Part shown: positions 9,617-18,412 of the stretch, in pieces
How the letters are laid out: every line of letters starts with the position of its first letter
How positions within the stretch are numbered: position 1 is the stretch's first letter
Assembly (NCBI RefSeq): GCF_000332275.1
Contig: NZ_CM001776.1
Span: forward strand, 3,103,737 to 3,167,736
DNA length: 64,000 nt
Direction: 5' to 3'
From: Synechococcus sp. PCC 7336
GTDB lineage: Bacteria > Cyanobacteriota > Cyanobacteriia > Thermostichales > PCC-7336
Position numbers and translations under genes: made by a program
Notes under the pieces: model-generated
Database searches by the model: none
What the model saw: only the letters and a program-made list of their open reading frames with translations
What the model was told of the DNA's origin: nothing

Positions 9617-10153
9617 ATGCAGTTCAACAATGCGATCGATCGATACAAACTGGAGCTCGACATTCGATCTGACTGTCCGGTTCCCGTCTCCCCAGAACGC
9701 TGGCAGGCGTGGTTTTCTACTTGGTTGCGACTCATGGGGGTGGAGCAGCCCTGCGAATTGAGTTTGTACCTGACCGATGACGATCGCATGCGGGAGCTGA
9801 ACCAGCGCTATCGCCAGCTCGATCGCAGCACCGACGTACTGGCTTTTGCCGCTCGCGAAGCGCCTCTACCCGATCGCACCGAGCAGAACAGCGATCGCAC
9901 TGAGTTGCCAATCTTACTGGGAGATATTGCGATCTCGATCCCGACGGCTCGCGCTCAGGCAAAGGAACGAGGGCACGCCTTAACAGCAGAATTAGCTTGG
10001 CTCGCTTCCCACGGCTTATTGCACCTGATAGGGTGGGACCATCCCGACGAGGCCAGTTTGCAGCGTATGTTGCAGCAGCAAGGTCAGTTGATCGGGCAGA
10101 TTGAAGCCATCGGGCAGATTGAATTGACAGCCGATCCTGACATAACGGCTTGA
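9617..10153 (+). CDS. ybeY: YbeY, rRNA maturation endoribonuclease
   Basis: Single-strand-specific metallo-endoribonuclease involved in 16S rRNA 3' processing and ribosome quality control. The 178-residue protein has the three-histidine zinc motif in ASHGLLHLIGWDHPDE and the STDVLAFA and LGDIAIS segments of the family. The frame is open from 9560, but AGGAG just before ATG 9617 fixes the start. The next gene, dgkA, is 34 bases downstream; ybeY-dgkA adjacency is a known conserved pair. Confidence 0.93.
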   Translation: MQFNNAIDRYKLELDIRSDCPVPVSPERWQAWFSTWLRLMGVEQPCELSLYLTDDDRMRELNQRYRQLDRSTDVLAFAAREAPLPDRTEQNSDRTELPILLGDIAISIPTARAQAKERGHALTAELAWLASHGLLHLIGWDHPDEASLQRMLQQQGQLIGQIEAIGQIELTADPDITA

Positions 10154-10187
10154 AATGTGGGTGTTGAGTTTCTGACAGGTGTGAGTG

Positions 10188-10691
10188 ATGGAATCTAAAG
10201 CCTCGGTTTCGACCCAATCTGGAGATCGCCGCGATAAGGTTGCGCCTTTTCCGCGCTCGAAGCGGACCCCCCAGCAGAAGATGGTGGTGGCTCCGTTACG
10301 GCGAACCAAAGCTTGGCAGGTGGCCGACAGCCTACTCGACAGCTTTCGCTATGCCGGCATGGGGTTTTGGTATGCTTGCCGCACCCAGCGAAATTTCCGC
10401 ATTCATTTGTGTGTGTCGGCGATCGCGATCGGCTCTAGCCTATGGCTGCACTTATCAGCCGTGGAAATGGCTTTAGTGAGCTTAACCTGCGGTTTAGTCG
10501 TGATTCTGGAGTTGCTCAACACGGCATTAGAGGCAGTGGTGGATCTGACGGTGGGCGAGCGCTATCACGCACTCGCTAAGATTGCCAAAGACTGTGCCGC
10601 CGCCGCCGTATTGGTTGCTGCTGTCGTCTCTGTATTGGTGGCGGCCTTCCTGCTGCTGCCCCCTTTGATGCAGCGTATGGGCCGGTTGTAG
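10188..10691 (+). CDS. dgkA: DgkA-type diacylglycerol/undecaprenol kinase
   Basis: Integral-membrane lipid kinase. The 167-residue protein has a 45-residue basic N-terminal tail and then the family core: SFRYAGMGFWYACRTQRNFRIH, the catalytic segment ELLNTALEAVVDL and three membrane helices. GTG 10185 directly precedes ATG 10188, which is preferred. The long hydrophilic tail is longer than in the compact proteobacterial enzyme but usual in Gram-positive and cyanobacterial UdpK-like proteins. It converges on the DUF21/CBS gene. Confidence 0.9.
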   Translation: MESKASVSTQSGDRRDKVAPFPRSKRTPQQKMVVAPLRRTKAWQVADSLLDSFRYAGMGFWYACRTQRNFRIHLCVSAIAIGSSLWLHLSAVEMALVSLTCGLVVILELLNTALEAVVDLTVGERYHALAKIAKDCAAAAVLVAAVVSVLVAAFLLLPPLMQRMGRL

Positions 10692-10729
10692 CGATCGCAT
10701 CCGCATTAATGGACAAGTGCGATTGTAGT

Positions 10730-11749
10730 TTACGAGCGAGATTGTAGTTTGCGACGCGCGAGCAGCGGCGATAAGTCACTCTCGTCAAAAATATCCCCCA
10801 CCAGTTCTTCTAAGAGATCTTCTAACGCAATCAAGCCGCTGGTACCGCCAAATTCGTCCACGACAATGACTAAATGCTGGCGCGATCGCAACATGCTTCT
10901 GAGCAGCGGTCCCACCCGTTTGGTGGCAGGGATAAATGTGGGCTCTTGCATAGCTGCGGTAACGCAATCATTGCCTCGCTCTTTGAGATGGCGCAGAGCC
11001 TGTTTGAGGTGAATGATACCGATGATTTCGTCTTTCGATTCCTCCTGGACGGGGATGCGGGAATAACCCGTTGCCAAACACCGATCGATGACATCTTGCA
11101 AAGTGCGATCGTGCCCGATGGTTTCCATCCTCACCCTGGGTATGGCGACATCCCGCGCCTGCAACACATCCATTGCCAGCGCCCCGCGAAACAGTCTGTG
11201 TTTCTGAAAATCCAATTGCCCCTGTCGGCCCAAAATATTGACCAGCAACTCCAGATCTTTCACCGAGGCTTGATGGCGTCTAGAGGGCACCCGAAAGATT
11301 TGAATGGTTTTCTCCACCAGCCATTCAAACATGCGAACTGTGGGGCCGAGGATGCGGGAGAGCCAGTAAACGGGCACCACTACTGCTTTAAAGGCAGGCA
11401 AGGGATTGCTGACGGCCAGCGATTTGGGCAAGATTTCGCTAAAGATCAGTACGCTGATGGTGGTGACGGCGGTGGCGACTAAGGGTCCGAGGCTGTCTCC
11501 CAAGAGCTGAATGCCCAGGCTCGTGGCGATCGCCGCTGCGGCAATATTGACCAAATTGTTACCCACCAGCAGGGTGGTAATAAAGCGGGTGCGCTGGGTT
11601 TGCACCAAGCGGTAAATCCGCTGGTCCCCTTCTGCTTCAATCAGGGCCTGAAGTTTGAGGTTGTCGATGCCGACAATGGCGGATTCTGCCCCCGAAAATC
11701 CTGCCGAAGCCACGATACAAAGTAAGAAAAACAGGATAGAAACAATCAA
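10730..11749 (-). CDS. DUF21-CBS domain membrane protein (HlyC/CorC family)
   Basis: 339 residues: an N-terminal DUF21 membrane domain (about 1-180, with FSGAESAIVGID and VGNNLVNIAAAAIATSL) and a CBS pair (about 195-320, with GYSRIPVQEES and VVDEFGGTSGLIALEDLLEELVGDI). Relatives are implicated in Mg2+ or Co2+ homeostasis. The C-terminal transporter-associated domain is missing, so this is a shorter form. The start is TTG at 11749; a firm start codon is not evident, and a few more residues upstream are possible. It is probably the last gene of the tic20-moaC-ABC operon. Confidence 0.85.
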   Translation of the reverse strand: MIVSILFFLLCIVASAGFSGAESAIVGIDNLKLQALIEAEGDQRIYRLVQTQRTRFITTLLVGNNLVNIAAAAIATSLGIQLLGDSLGPLVATAVTTISVLIFSEILPKSLAVSNPLPAFKAVVVPVYWLSRILGPTVRMFEWLVEKTIQIFRVPSRRHQASVKDLELLVNILGRQGQLDFQKHRLFRGALAMDVLQARDVAIPRVRMETIGHDRTLQDVIDRCLATGYSRIPVQEESKDEIIGIIHLKQALRHLKERGNDCVTAAMQEPTFIPATKRVGPLLRSMLRSRQHLVIVVDEFGGTSGLIALEDLLEELVGDIFDESDLSPLLARRKLQSRS

Positions 11750-11797
11750 ATGCAGATCCTCGCGGCGGACGCTGACATGGGGGAGAGAAGGGTGGGA

Positions 11798-13582
11798 TTA
11801 GCTTAAAACACTTTCCAGCTTTTGCTTGTACCACAATTGGCTGTAGAGCCCATCGGGGGATTGCAACAGTTCGGCATGGGTGCCCGACTGTACAATTTTG
11901 CCCCGCTCCATCACCAAAATGCGGTCGGCTGTGGCAGCAGCAGTGAGTCGATGGGAAATGAACAGAACCGTTTTGGCTCGCGTACCCAAAGACAGGTTGG
12001 ACAGGATGTCTTGGCCGGTTTGATTGTCCACACTGGAGAGGGAATCGTCTAACAGTAGCAGTGGAGAATCTGCCAATAATGCCCGTGCCAAGGCCACCCG
12101 CTGTCGCTGTCCCCCCGACAGGGTAATGCCCCGTTCTCCCACAATTGTGTCGTACTGTTGCGGAAAGTTGGCGATCTCGTCGTGAATGCGAGCGGCTTTC
12201 GCGACGGCTTCCACTTCTGAGTCGGTGGCATCCGGTCTGCCGTAACGAATGTTATCTCGCACGCTGGCCCCAAACAAAAAGCTTTCCTGCGGCACGTAGG
12301 CGATCGCCTTTCGCAGAGCCGCTAATTGAATCTCGACAATGTCGATTCCGTCTAGAAAGAGCTGCTGGGGCTCGATCTCCAGGAGATGGGGAATGGCGTT
12401 GGCCAACGTGGTTTTGCCCGAGCCAATCGGACCCACAACCGCAATCGTTTCTCCGGGCTCGATCGTGAAGCTGATGGCATTGAGAGTGGGGCGATCGCCA
12501 TCGGGGTAGGAGAAGGTGAGCTGTCTGGCCTCCAGACGCCCCTCTAGCTGTTGGGGGGCGAGGGCGATCGCATTGGGGCGATCGCGGATGGTGGGCTCCA
12601 CGGCCAAAATGGTTTCCAGGCGATCGATGCTCACTTGACCTCGCTGGTAGGCGGTGATGGTGAACCCCAGCAGGGCAGTCGGGAAGACCAGTTGCTCGAC
12701 ATACAATGTCAGTTGCGTAAAGTCCCCCAAGCTGAGCTCCCCCGAGGCGATGCGAGGGCCGCCAAAGACCAGCAGAATCAAGATGCTGGCGCTGGCCAAG
12801 GCAATCAGAGCGGGAAACAGGAGGTTGCGGGTGAGGGCTAGGTCGAGATTGGCATCGAGCAGATTTTGATTGCGGCGGGCAAATTCGCGGCGCTCGTTGT
12901 CTTCTTGGCTGTAGACCTTAATCAGGGCAATGCCGTTCATATCTTCTTGAATCAGCTCGCTGACTTTGCCCAGTTCATCTTGTACGCGGGCTTGCTCCAG
13001 CCGCAGGCGATTGCTGGTGTTGCGCACCAACAGCAACATGACGGGATAGACCGATAGAGCCAATAATGTGATTTGCAGATTGGTCGCCACCATCGCGGGC
13101 ACGACCAGGCCGTAGGCAAACAAGGTATTGAACAGGCTCAGAATGGCAAACCCCAGTAGCCGCCGCACATTATCCACGTCACTGGTGGAACGATTGATTA
13201 AGTCTCCTACCGACTGCTGTCCGAAATAGGAGGGGGGTAGGGTGAGTAAATGTTCGAAGATGCGTTGTTTGAGGTCGAATTCCACCTGCCGTCCGGCCCC
13301 AAACATCAATACCCGCGAGGCCGTGCGGATAATGGCCCTAATGGTGGATACGGCCAAGAGCACGCCAGCGTAAATGGCCAGTAGGCGCCCTTGCGATCGC
13401 AGTGCTGTCGCTCCCCCTTGCTGAAACGTCGCGCCCAAATCGTCAATCGCAATTTTGACAAACCAGGGGAGAAACACCCCTAAAACGTTGACGACGAGCA
13501 GCGCTGCGATACCCAGCCAAACCCCCCGCATGTGGGGGCGAGCGTATTCATATAACTTGCGCAGATGAGAAGTTCGAGCCAT
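11798..13582 (-). CDS. ABC exporter half-transporter (fused permease-ATPase)
   Basis: 594 residues with an N-terminal six-helix type 1 exporter domain (about 20-320) and a C-terminal ATPase: Walker A GPIGSGKTT, Q-loop YVPQESFLFG, signature LSGGQRQRVALARAL, Walker B LLLLDDSLSSVD and the H-loop FISHRLTAA. It resembles MdlB/MsbA-type multidrug or lipid exporters, which act as dimers in the inner membrane; the substrate cannot be told. The start is 4 bases after the moaC stop, so the genes are probably cotranscribed. Confidence 0.92.
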   Translation of the reverse strand: MARTSHLRKLYEYARPHMRGVWLGIAALLVVNVLGVFLPWFVKIAIDDLGATFQQGGATALRSQGRLLAIYAGVLLAVSTIRAIIRTASRVLMFGAGRQVEFDLKQRIFEHLLTLPPSYFGQQSVGDLINRSTSDVDNVRRLLGFAILSLFNTLFAYGLVVPAMVATNLQITLLALSVYPVMLLLVRNTSNRLRLEQARVQDELGKVSELIQEDMNGIALIKVYSQEDNERREFARRNQNLLDANLDLALTRNLLFPALIALASASILILLVFGGPRIASGELSLGDFTQLTLYVEQLVFPTALLGFTITAYQRGQVSIDRLETILAVEPTIRDRPNAIALAPQQLEGRLEARQLTFSYPDGDRPTLNAISFTIEPGETIAVVGPIGSGKTTLANAIPHLLEIEPQQLFLDGIDIVEIQLAALRKAIAYVPQESFLFGASVRDNIRYGRPDATDSEVEAVAKAARIHDEIANFPQQYDTIVGERGITLSGGQRQRVALARALLADSPLLLLDDSLSSVDNQTGQDILSNLSLGTRAKTVLFISHRLTAAATADRILVMERGKIVQSGTHAELLQSPDGLYSQLWYKQKLESVLS

Positions 13583-13586
13583 TTCT

Positions 13587-14108
13587 CTAGCTTAGGCCAG
13601 GACCGCGACCGCCATCTTCCGCTACAAAATCTCCAGACTTGCCTCCACTTTTGCGCAGCAGGCGAATATTCTCGATCTGCATCGTTTTTTCGATCGCCTT
13701 CGCCATGTCGTACAGGGTCAGCGCTGCCACCGCAACAGCTGTGAGGGCTTCCATTTCGACACCAGTGGGAGCAGTTGTTTTGACGGTTGCTTCTATCTTT
13801 AAACCGGGCAGTTGACGATCGGCCTGAATTTCCACCGCGATTTTGCCTAACGGCAGTGGATGGCAGAGGGGAATCAGATGCGAGGTTTGCTTCGCTGCCA
13901 TAATCCCCGCTAGGCGAGCCGTTTCGATCGCACTGCCCTTAGGATTGTTGCCCGCCAAAATGGCCTCCAGCGTTTCGGGCAACATCCGCACCTGCCCCCC
14001 TGCCATAGCCGCTCGCACTGTAGCAGCCTTGCCAGAAACGTCCACCATCGCGGCGCGTCCGTCAGCCTCAATATGGGTGAGCTGTTTGCCCGTCAATGGG
14101 TTCTCCAT
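13587..14108 (-). CDS. moaC: MoaC, cyclic pyranopterin monophosphate synthase
   Basis: Second enzyme of molybdenum cofactor biosynthesis, cytoplasmic, acting after MoaA. The 173-residue protein has the family motifs [25 protein letters not shown] and [23 protein letters not shown] 14108 shares its A with the TAA of the upstream tic20-like gene (TAATG), so translation is coupled; the open frame 5' of it is ignored for that reason. moaB, another pathway member, lies far away at 48.5 kb. Confidence 0.95.
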   Translation of the reverse strand: MENPLTGKQLTHIEADGRAAMVDVSGKAATVRAAMAGGQVRMLPETLEAILAGNNPKGSAIETARLAGIMAAKQTSHLIPLCHPLPLGKIAVEIQADRQLPGLKIEATVKTTAPTGVEMEALTAVAVAALTLYDMAKAIEKTMQIENIRLLRKSGGKSGDFVAEDGGRGPGLS

Positions 14109-14596
14109 TAGCCACTCGTCACAATTCTGGCTGCACTCGACAGTGTAGGCACCCGAGGGTATCGACCGCGCCAATTTTCTGCAATGCAGTAGATCGCAAT
14201 CGCTACCGCCCCTAAAAAAACGATGACAGACATGACATCGGCGATCGCCCCTAAAACTCTAACTCCTGCTCCTAAAAGTGTCAGCCCGAGCCTCAAAACT
14301 AATTTAGCAATCAGCAGTGCAATTCCGGCAAACACCACTTGAGCGACGTTATAGCGAATGGCGTGCTGAATCTTGCGATTGTGTACGACGAACCGATAGA
14401 GCAGCAGTAACACGACAAATACCCAGAGCGACCCCACCCAGCCCGCTGTTAGTGCTATCCAGGGGCGGAGTAATCTCCCCAGCCAAGGCAAGGGGGCGAA
14501 GAGGGGGCGGCTGAACGGAACGGCCAGGAGCAGTAACAGCAGGTAGGGCAGGCTGATGAAAAGGCGATCGCGCAGTGGATTTCGATTTCCAATCAT
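14108..14596 (-). CDS. Tic20-family membrane protein
   Basis: 162 residues with about four membrane helices. The opening [15 protein letters not shown] and the central [14 protein letters not shown] match the pattern of cyanobacterial Tic20-like proteins (compare the conserved N-R-I-H-IR-N-Q block), relatives of the chloroplast inner-envelope translocon subunit. The function in cyanobacteria is unsettled. It is the first gene of a tight leftward operon with moaC and an ABC exporter; the stop and the moaC start overlap by one base. Confidence 0.78.
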   Translation of the reverse strand: MIGNRNPLRDRLFISLPYLLLLLLAVPFSRPLFAPLPWLGRLLRPWIALTAGWVGSLWVFVVLLLLYRFVVHNRKIQHAIRYNVAQVVFAGIALLIAKLVLRLGLTLLGAGVRVLGAIADVMSVIVFLGAVAIAIYCIAENWRGRYPRVPTLSSAARIVTSG

Positions 14597-14764
14597 GGCA
14601 TCAATCTGGGAACTGGGCAGGGCTATTTGTAAGCGACTAGCAGACTGTCCGATTCATCTCAAGTTTTTAGCTGCTTGGCGAGAGAATGCGTCTAATCCAA
14701 CACTCCGAGAAGCCTTAACGATCCTGTTATAGATAAAACCCTAAAGCTTCATTGGTAGTGTCGC

Positions 14765-14799
14765 AAAAACTCGGTTTTTATGACAAAAGCCGAGTTTTT
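14765..14799. terminator. Bidirectional terminator-like hairpin with no adjacent gene
   Basis: AAAAACTCGG (14765-14774) pairs with CCGAGTTTTT (14790-14799), and the interior TTTTT and AAAA extend the stem. It has the A-stem-T form of a bidirectional terminator. The nearest gene start on the left is tic20 (transcribed away from it), so it may be left over from a lost gene. Confidence 0.6.
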
Positions 14800-14865
14800 A
14801 GATATTTAACAGAGATCGGCCAATAGTCGCAGCATTATGATGTTATCTAAATCCCTCTTTGTCTT

Positions 14866-15006
14866 CCTTATATATTACGCTACCTTATATAGCAATCCGA
14901 GATGACTTGTAAATACCGATCCTTGCCAGCACTGGGCTTCAGGCATCTTGGCGCTTACAAATGGCTTAGGACTGCTATATATTACGCTACCTTATATATT
15001 ACGCTG
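14866..15006. repeat. 17-bp tandem repeat, three units, the middle one interrupted
   Basis: The unit CCTTATATATTACGCTA occurs intact at 14866-14882 and, with one change, at 14990-15006. The middle copy is split: its left part is 14883-14891 and its right part 14976-14989. The intervening bases form the MITE-like element listed next. Confidence 0.75.
14886..14981. mobile_element. MITE-like element, about 96 bp, no coding capacity
   Basis: The ends are imperfect inverted repeats: TATATAGCAATCC at the left (14886-14898) and GGACTGCTATATA at the right (14969-14981), with further partial symmetry inward to TTGTAA and TTACAA. It splits the middle unit of the 17-bp tandem repeat, and TATATA is present on both sides, consistent with a TA-type target duplication. 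The extent is uncertain by a few bases because the target itself is TA-rich. No transposase is nearby. Confidence 0.6.
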
Positions 15007-15089
15007 CCTTCAATTCTTCAGATCTGGCCGCGAACGATTACCTATCTGACTCATCAAACCCGATCGCACAAAAGCCTCCCCTCTTGCCG

Positions 15090-15290
15090 TCGTAACCGTC
15101 CCAAGGTCTGGTCCTTGTAGTGAGAGAAAGAATAGAGTACGAAAGTAGAGTCATGAAGGAGAAAGCGACCAGGGATGAGCGGCGAGTTCCGATACGAAGA
15201 CGACGGCAGTGGACTGGTGAGCATCGAGCGTGTGGTGCTCGAGTAGGGAACACATGCTCCACTGAGGTCTGAAACCCGCATTCTCTCGTT
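15090..15290 (+). other. Structured non-coding segment, possibly a group II intron fragment
   Basis: The segment can form nested stems, for example CTGGTC near 15109 with GACCAG near 15168, and GGAGCATGTG complementarity around 15235-15262. Purine-rich loops such as GTACGAAAGTAGAG and GAGTTCCGATACGAAG recall domain I of bacterial group II introns. No domain V or reverse transcriptase is present, so if correct it is a 5' remnant. This rests on resemblance only. Confidence 0.22.
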
Positions 15291-15856
15291 GCTGAGCTAC
15301 CCGATTTGAAAAACTGTTCGGAGTATTGAGCCTTTAAGATGTGTAGAAAATAATTTTTTGCCTTTCCAAAGTATAGTATTTATTAAAATTTAATTTAACT
15401 GGAGTTGCATACTTTTTAGCTCTTATTCTTCTTTTCAATGCATTAGTATTGTGCTAGTCACAAAGTTTAAGCCCTTGCTCTGAATCTCCCGATCTCTGCA
15501 ACTGGAACTAGCAGCCACTCTCTAAACTCGCTGAGGCCAGACTTTTATTGTCTGGGAGAAAGGCTAAAAACTAGTTACCTTCAGTGGATTCGGAGCTAAT
15601 AGGTTTGGAGGTCGAAGTGATAGCTGAGTGGTATATAAACCTATAAAATTTTAGCAGTTCGAGCAGATTGACTGCTGCCAAAATTGAAGTGAACCTCGTC
15701 TCCTATCGCAATCGATTGTCACTAGCCATCTAATTTTCTAGAAGCTATACTTTAATAAGCAATTCGATTGGGCTTCTGTCGGGCAATTAATGAATTCTAA
15801 TTGTTTGCTCGAGCGTCAATCTTATTCAGGTCTTGCTGACCTGAGGGAAATATGTT

Positions 15857-15912
15857 AATAGGTCTAAGTTAACAGACCTAAGTCAATAAGTCTAAGTCAA
15901 TAAGTCTAAGAT
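15857..15912. repeat. 14-bp tandem repeat, four units
   Basis: Consecutive units at 15857-15870, 15871-15884, 15885-15898 and 15899-15912 follow the form AATAAGTCTAAGTC, with the outer units diverged. The array lies about 120 bases before the Mo-nitro_C-type gene. Confidence 0.8.
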
Positions 15913-16035
15913 GTTGATTCCATTACATATAGTCCCGGCTTGGAATAAATTAGCCCAGCGAAAACCCGTTCAGGTACTCGATACAAACTGAGCTTCAATT
16001 GAGCTGGGCTAAACCTAGCGCAATGGAGCGGAAAA

Positions 16036-16353
16036 ATGTCAACGATCGCGGTAAGGAACAAAGCTCCTCTCGTGTTGAGGCTTTTACAGCAACCACTCGC
16101 CCAATTTGCAGGCATCACCCTACATCCGGTGCGTAGAATGCTGAATTCAGTGGAGTTTCACGATCCTAAATTTGCCCAGTTTATCTGCAATCTCATTCCT
16201 ACGGCTTGTCCTTTTGAGAGAGATGTTCGGTTACTGGGTCACACACTCTTCCATGTCCCGGCAATGTGCAAGCTCAACCCCTTGTACGGTGAGTTGGTAG
16301 AAATGCGCTTCCGTGCCATGACTTACCTAGCAGAAGCAGTAGTAGATAGGTAG
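16036..16353 (+). CDS. Mo-dependent nitrogenase C-terminal domain-type protein
   Basis: 105-residue protein matching the small cyanobacterial family named after the C-terminal domain of Mo-dependent nitrogenase (Mo-nitro_C). Diagnostic segments are DPKFAQFICNLIPTACPFERDV, LGHTLFHVPAMCKLNPLY and EMRFRAMTYLAE, with two conserved cysteines. The family is widespread in non-diazotrophic cyanobacteria too, so it does not imply nitrogen fixation; no nif gene is seen here. The role is unknown. It is a lone gene in a gene-poor stretch. Confidence 0.82.
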   Translation: MSTIAVRNKAPLVLRLLQQPLAQFAGITLHPVRRMLNSVEFHDPKFAQFICNLIPTACPFERDVRLLGHTLFHVPAMCKLNPLYGELVEMRFRAMTYLAEAVVDR

Positions 16354-16739
16354 TCGGAACTTGGCAATTTATACAGCTCAGTAGAAGGTGTGTTTTTTTA
16401 GCCAGCAGCGAGCGAGGCGATTGTGAAACCAGCATGTACGCTGGCGAACTCAAAACTCGACCGAGGGTTGCAGTACGGGTTGCGATCGCGAGAAATCTTC
16501 CAGATCGCGAGATATCTTTCAATTGAAACATAGCAGCCTCCTGAGTGGAAACGTTAGACGAAGATCGATCGTGTAGCCGAACTTTAGTCGATAGACACGA
16601 GATTGAAATCGAACCTTTCTTCCCTACCGACTTGTCAAGCAACGATGGGGCGGACTATAGCAGGATTGCGTGCTATGGAAAAAATTGTCGAGAACCGTAC
16701 CGCCACCCAGTCCCTCACCTGTACCCCTCGCTGGGATTG

Positions 16740-17216
16740 TGCTGCAGCTATGGGGAAGGAGGCGATACGGCGGTTCAGAATGCGCTGCTACTGACGCGGA
16801 CAGCCGAGCGCGTCTATTTGATTCACCGGCGCGATCGCCTGCGGGCCAGCAAAATCATGCAAGAGCGGCTGTGCCTGCAGAACAAGGCTGCGATTGTCTG
16901 GAATGCAGTGGTGCGAGATATCTTGGGCAACTCAGTGGTGGAAGGTATCCACTTGGAAAATGTGGTGACGGGCGAGCAATGCCTTTTGCCGATCGCAGCT
17001 CTATTTATCTCGATCGGACTCAAGCCCAATACTGACCTGTTCCGAGGATGGCTGGAGATGGATGGGGGGTATTTGCAGGAAAGTATTCGACTGAGCCGTC
17101 AGCCCACAGTCATTGGGCAAGATCGCGACATCGAGCCCCCTTGGCGCAATCAAATGGTTTCGGTTGCGGGAGAGCCGAGAAAGTCATTCCTGACATCGCT
17201 ACCGTTTTCGAGTTGA
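16740..17216 (+). pseudogene. Thioredoxin reductase remnant (C-terminal half)
   Basis: From about 16746 the frame reads as the NADPH-binding and C-terminal part of bacterial thioredoxin reductase: GEGGDTAVQNALLLT (family GGGDTAVENA), VYLIHRRDRLRASKIMQERL, VVEGIHLENVVTGE and LFISIGLKPNTDLFRGWLEMDGGY. The FAD-binding N-terminus and CxxC redox centre are absent, and the upstream frame is unrelated. The end is degraded: the expected AGDV motif reads IGQDRDI, and the C-terminus drifts. It is therefore a decayed gene, not functional. A complete trxB presumably exists elsewhere. Confidence 0.82.
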
Positions 17217-17583
17217 GTCCACTCTGAACCTCCTCCTCCTCAGTGACCCACAGCACGAGGCAAGCCTACCCTCCTAGCAATTGCATAGTTCTGTAAGAAC
17301 AGCAGCGCTATTCGAGGTGCGACCGTTAAGATCGAGTTAGCTCGATCCAATCAATTGGATTGGGAAGTTTGGGATGGCCAGTGAGTCATTCGAACAGCCG
17401 TCGGATGTCCTTCTGTAAATACTTGTTTTCGGTAAAGCTTGAGGAGAATGTCTTAGCAATTCACTCCAAGCCTTATGAAGGCACTCGGAAGTGTAGATTG
17501 CAGAACTCCCGCTGCGTTCGCTATCTCTGCCTTCGGACGGCATCCTGAGGAGAATTCAAACCAAATCATTGGGGAGATCGAAT
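17217..17583. other. Gene-free spacer, 367 bases
   Basis: It lies between the trxB remnant and the pentapeptide gene. Only a short inverted repeat (ATCCAATCAATTGGAT near 17345-17360) is visible; no supportable gene or promoter. It probably includes the upstream region of the next gene. Confidence 0.4.
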
Positions 17584-18162
17584 ATGAACGTGCGCGAATT
17601 TTTAAACCAATATCGCGAAGGCAAAAGAAATTTTACTGGAGCCAACCTGCACGCAGCAGATTTAAAAGGAGCGAAGCTGGCTCATATTGATTTGAGCAGC
17701 GCCGATCTGAGCGATGCCGACCTGAGTCGGGCTGACTTGAGCAATGCTTGTTTGCACCGAGCTAATTTGACAGATGCCGATTTGAGTGGCGCCACAATGA
17801 GAGGGGCGAGTCTAGTCGATATCAATCTCATTGGTGCGGAATTGACTGGCGCGAATTTGAAAGAGGTCGATCTGAGCCAGAGCGATCTGCGCTGTGCAAA
17901 ATTTGAAGGGGCAAATCTGGAAGGGGCCAGCTTCGCAAACGCAGATCTGGAAGGGGCCAATCTCAGCAAAGCCAATCTCAGAAATGCTCGGTTTCGCGGT
18001 GCAGATTTGGGCGGCGTAGATTTGACTGAAGCCGATATTAACGGCAGCGATCTGACAGAAGACGAGATTAAAGAGCATCCCCACTTAGCTAGCCATCATT
18101 GGGTCACGTGGGCAGGCGATCGCAACGACGAGACTGTCAGCCACTCATCCGCAAATGCATAG
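17584..18162 (+). CDS. Pentapeptide-repeat protein
   Basis: 192 residues. About 26 consecutive pentapeptide repeats of the A(D/N)LXX type (for example SADLSDADLSRADLSNACL) run from residue 20 to about 160, predicting a right-handed quadrilateral beta-helix. There is a helical N-terminal cap, a hydrophilic tail, and no signal peptide or membrane segment, so it is probably cytoplasmic. The start is ATG 17584 with GGGGAG upstream. The function of such proteins in cyanobacteria is mostly unknown. Confidence 0.88.
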   Translation: MNVREFLNQYREGKRNFTGANLHAADLKGAKLAHIDLSSADLSDADLSRADLSNACLHRANLTDADLSGATMRGASLVDINLIGAELTGANLKEVDLSQSDLRCAKFEGANLEGASFANADLEGANLSKANLRNARFRGADLGGVDLTEADINGSDLTEDEIKEHPHLASHHWVTWAGDRNDETVSHSSANA

Positions 18163-18245
18163 AAAGTGAATGAGAATCGACTGACGGATATCGAGAGAAA
18201 ATCTCGAGCTGAGGATTGGTAGCTTAGCTTGCTGACGTTTTTAAA

Positions 18246-18277
18246 AGGAAGCGTAATACATCTGCATTGCGCTTCCT
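18246..18277 (+). terminator. Terminator-like hairpin after the pentapeptide gene
   Basis: AGGAAGCGTAAT (18246-18257) pairs with ATTGCGCTTCCT (18266-18277), with one G-U pair and an 8-base loop. It is followed within 10 bases by a T-rich stretch, and a short A-run precedes it, so it may work in both directions. Confidence 0.65.
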
Positions 18278-18412
18278 GAAGAGTTTATTTTATTTGGTTA
18301 CCTGCGCCTTAAGCATGTACCGCAAGTCCAGACTTAGGAAAAAGGCCCCTCTCGTGACGGAAAGCCTGGATTTCGCGAGTTTTTCTGAAATGTTATATAG
18401 AAGACGATATCA

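Larger units (their letters stand above)
14597..16035. other. 1.4-kb region without a convincing gene
   Basis: AT-richer than its surroundings and without a supportable coding frame. It contains a strong terminator-like hairpin, a 17-bp tandem repeat interrupted by a MITE-like element, a structured segment around 15090-15290 and a four-unit 14-bp tandem repeat; these are listed separately. Short open frames on both strands lack ribosome sites and look random. The stretch 15300-15850 shows nothing else recognisable. Confidence 0.6.

Noticed and set aside
10749-11482. Plus-strand frames opposite the DUF21-CBS gene
   Set aside because: Antisense shadows without ribosome sites.
15038-15281. Two minus-strand frames of about 75 codons
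   Set aside because: Overlapping frames over a structured segment, no ribosome sites; more likely non-coding DNA.
16036-16353. Evidence for nitrogen fixation
   Set aside because: The Mo-nitro_C family occurs widely in non-diazotrophs, and no nif gene is seen.
16545-16740. N-terminal part of the trxB frame as a real gene start
   Set aside because: The residues before the GGDTAV motif are unrelated to thioredoxin reductase; the frame is only accidentally open.
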